From positions 3,636,475-3,700,474 of the forward strand of contig NZ_CP084028.1 of assembly GCF_020181595.1 (NCBI RefSeq): 64,000 nucleotides of DNA, given 5' to 3'. This stretch comes from [Mycobacterium] vasticus (GTDB taxonomy: Bacteria; Actinomycetota; Actinomycetes; Mycobacteriales; Mycobacteriaceae). The notes beneath the pieces are model-generated. The model was not told where the DNA came from. It made no database searches and saw only the letters and a list, made by a program, of their open reading frames with translations. Positions 63,928 to 64,000 of this stretch are shown piece by piece. Within the stretch, counting starts at the first letter, position 1. Each line of letters opens with the position of its first letter. The position numbers and the translations under genes are program-made.

Positions 63928-64000
63928 TCAGAGTGCGTTGATCCGGTCTTGAAGCTGGCCGGAGTGGATCAGGGACCGCAGGATGTAGTGGTTGAGGTTG
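63928..64000 (-). CDS. C-terminal end of an unidentified gene
   Basis: The last 24 codons of a minus-strand gene run off the window edge, ending NLNHYILRSLIHSGQL and a short tail QDRINAL before TGA at 63928. The amphipathic pattern and codon use look coding, but the piece is too short for identification. It lies upstream of the PGRS gene on the same strand, 93 nt from it. Confidence 0.5.
   Translation of the reverse strand, partial: NLNHYILRSLIHSGQLQDRINAL

Overview
This window is mycobacterial chromosome, most likely from a non-tuberculous Mycobacterium (genus-level call only). The evidence is very high GC with GTG/TTG starts, many leaderless genes with a TANNNT box 6-8 nt before the start codon, and marker genes: mycothiol synthase mshD, lmeA, glnR, pknD, three pstS copies, desA1, a Cfp29-type encapsulin with its DyP peroxidase, and a PGRS protein. 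Gene order from desA1 to the encapsulin follows, from memory, the M. tuberculosis stretch Rv0824c to Rv0798c, with three large departures: catabolic genes to the left of desA1, a complete pst/pknD phosphate locus between phoU-hrpA and mshD, and a catabolic island between purM and purF.

Layout. (1) 1-12.5 kb: catabolic cluster. An acyl-CoA dehydrogenase/acyl-CoA ligase pair faces a flavin/ferredoxin reductase. A tight six-gene operon on the minus strand encodes SDR, Rieske oxygenase, Baeyer-Villiger monooxygenase, TauD-type dioxygenase, SDR and aldehyde dehydrogenase, with an MpaB-type (DUF2236) gene upstream. A DUF3800-like gene of unlike codon use sits inside. (2) 12.6-21.8 kb: core genes desA1, dusB, an LCP ligase, phoU and hrpA. 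(3) 21.8-33.2 kb: phosphate uptake. pstS-pstC-pstA runs forward; pstS-pstC-pstA-pstB-pstB-pstS-pknD runs in reverse. GTTCACC-type PHO boxes lie at three promoters and pstB is tandemly duplicated. (4) 33.2-41.1 kb: glnR-mshD, lmeA-thiX, then the sulfur operon (DUF4395-cysA-sseC) behind a leaderless poly-cysteine leader peptide, a 32-residue membrane peptide coupled to a nitrobindin-like gene, an aminodeoxychorismate lyase-like gene, ygfZ and DUF3073. (5) 41.1-57.4 kb: purM, purF and purL, with a roughly 9 kb catabolic island between purM and purF. (6) 57.4-64 kb: M18 aminopeptidase, DyP-encapsulin nanocompartment, a large secreted PGRS protein, and the end of an unidentified gene.

The island between purM and purF is the most unusual part. 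It is two minus-strand operons whose promoters each overlap a near-identical palindrome, probably the operator of the island's own MarR regulator. Each operon has a Rieske-oxygenase-type alpha subunit followed directly by a homologous protein of about 110 residues that I do not recognise. In one operon the alpha subunit has lost the Cys-His/Cys-His Rieske ligands and carries CxxC...CxxC at the same place, while the catalytic iron site is kept. A linked amidohydrolase lacks the usual HxH metal motif. Together with a TauD-type dioxygenase, an SDR and a two-subunit acyl-CoA dehydrogenase, this looks like an oxidative catabolic pathway of unknown substrate with two modified enzymes.

No stretch above 300 bases lacks a gene. 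No tRNA, rRNA, insertion sequence, prophage or CRISPR array was seen.
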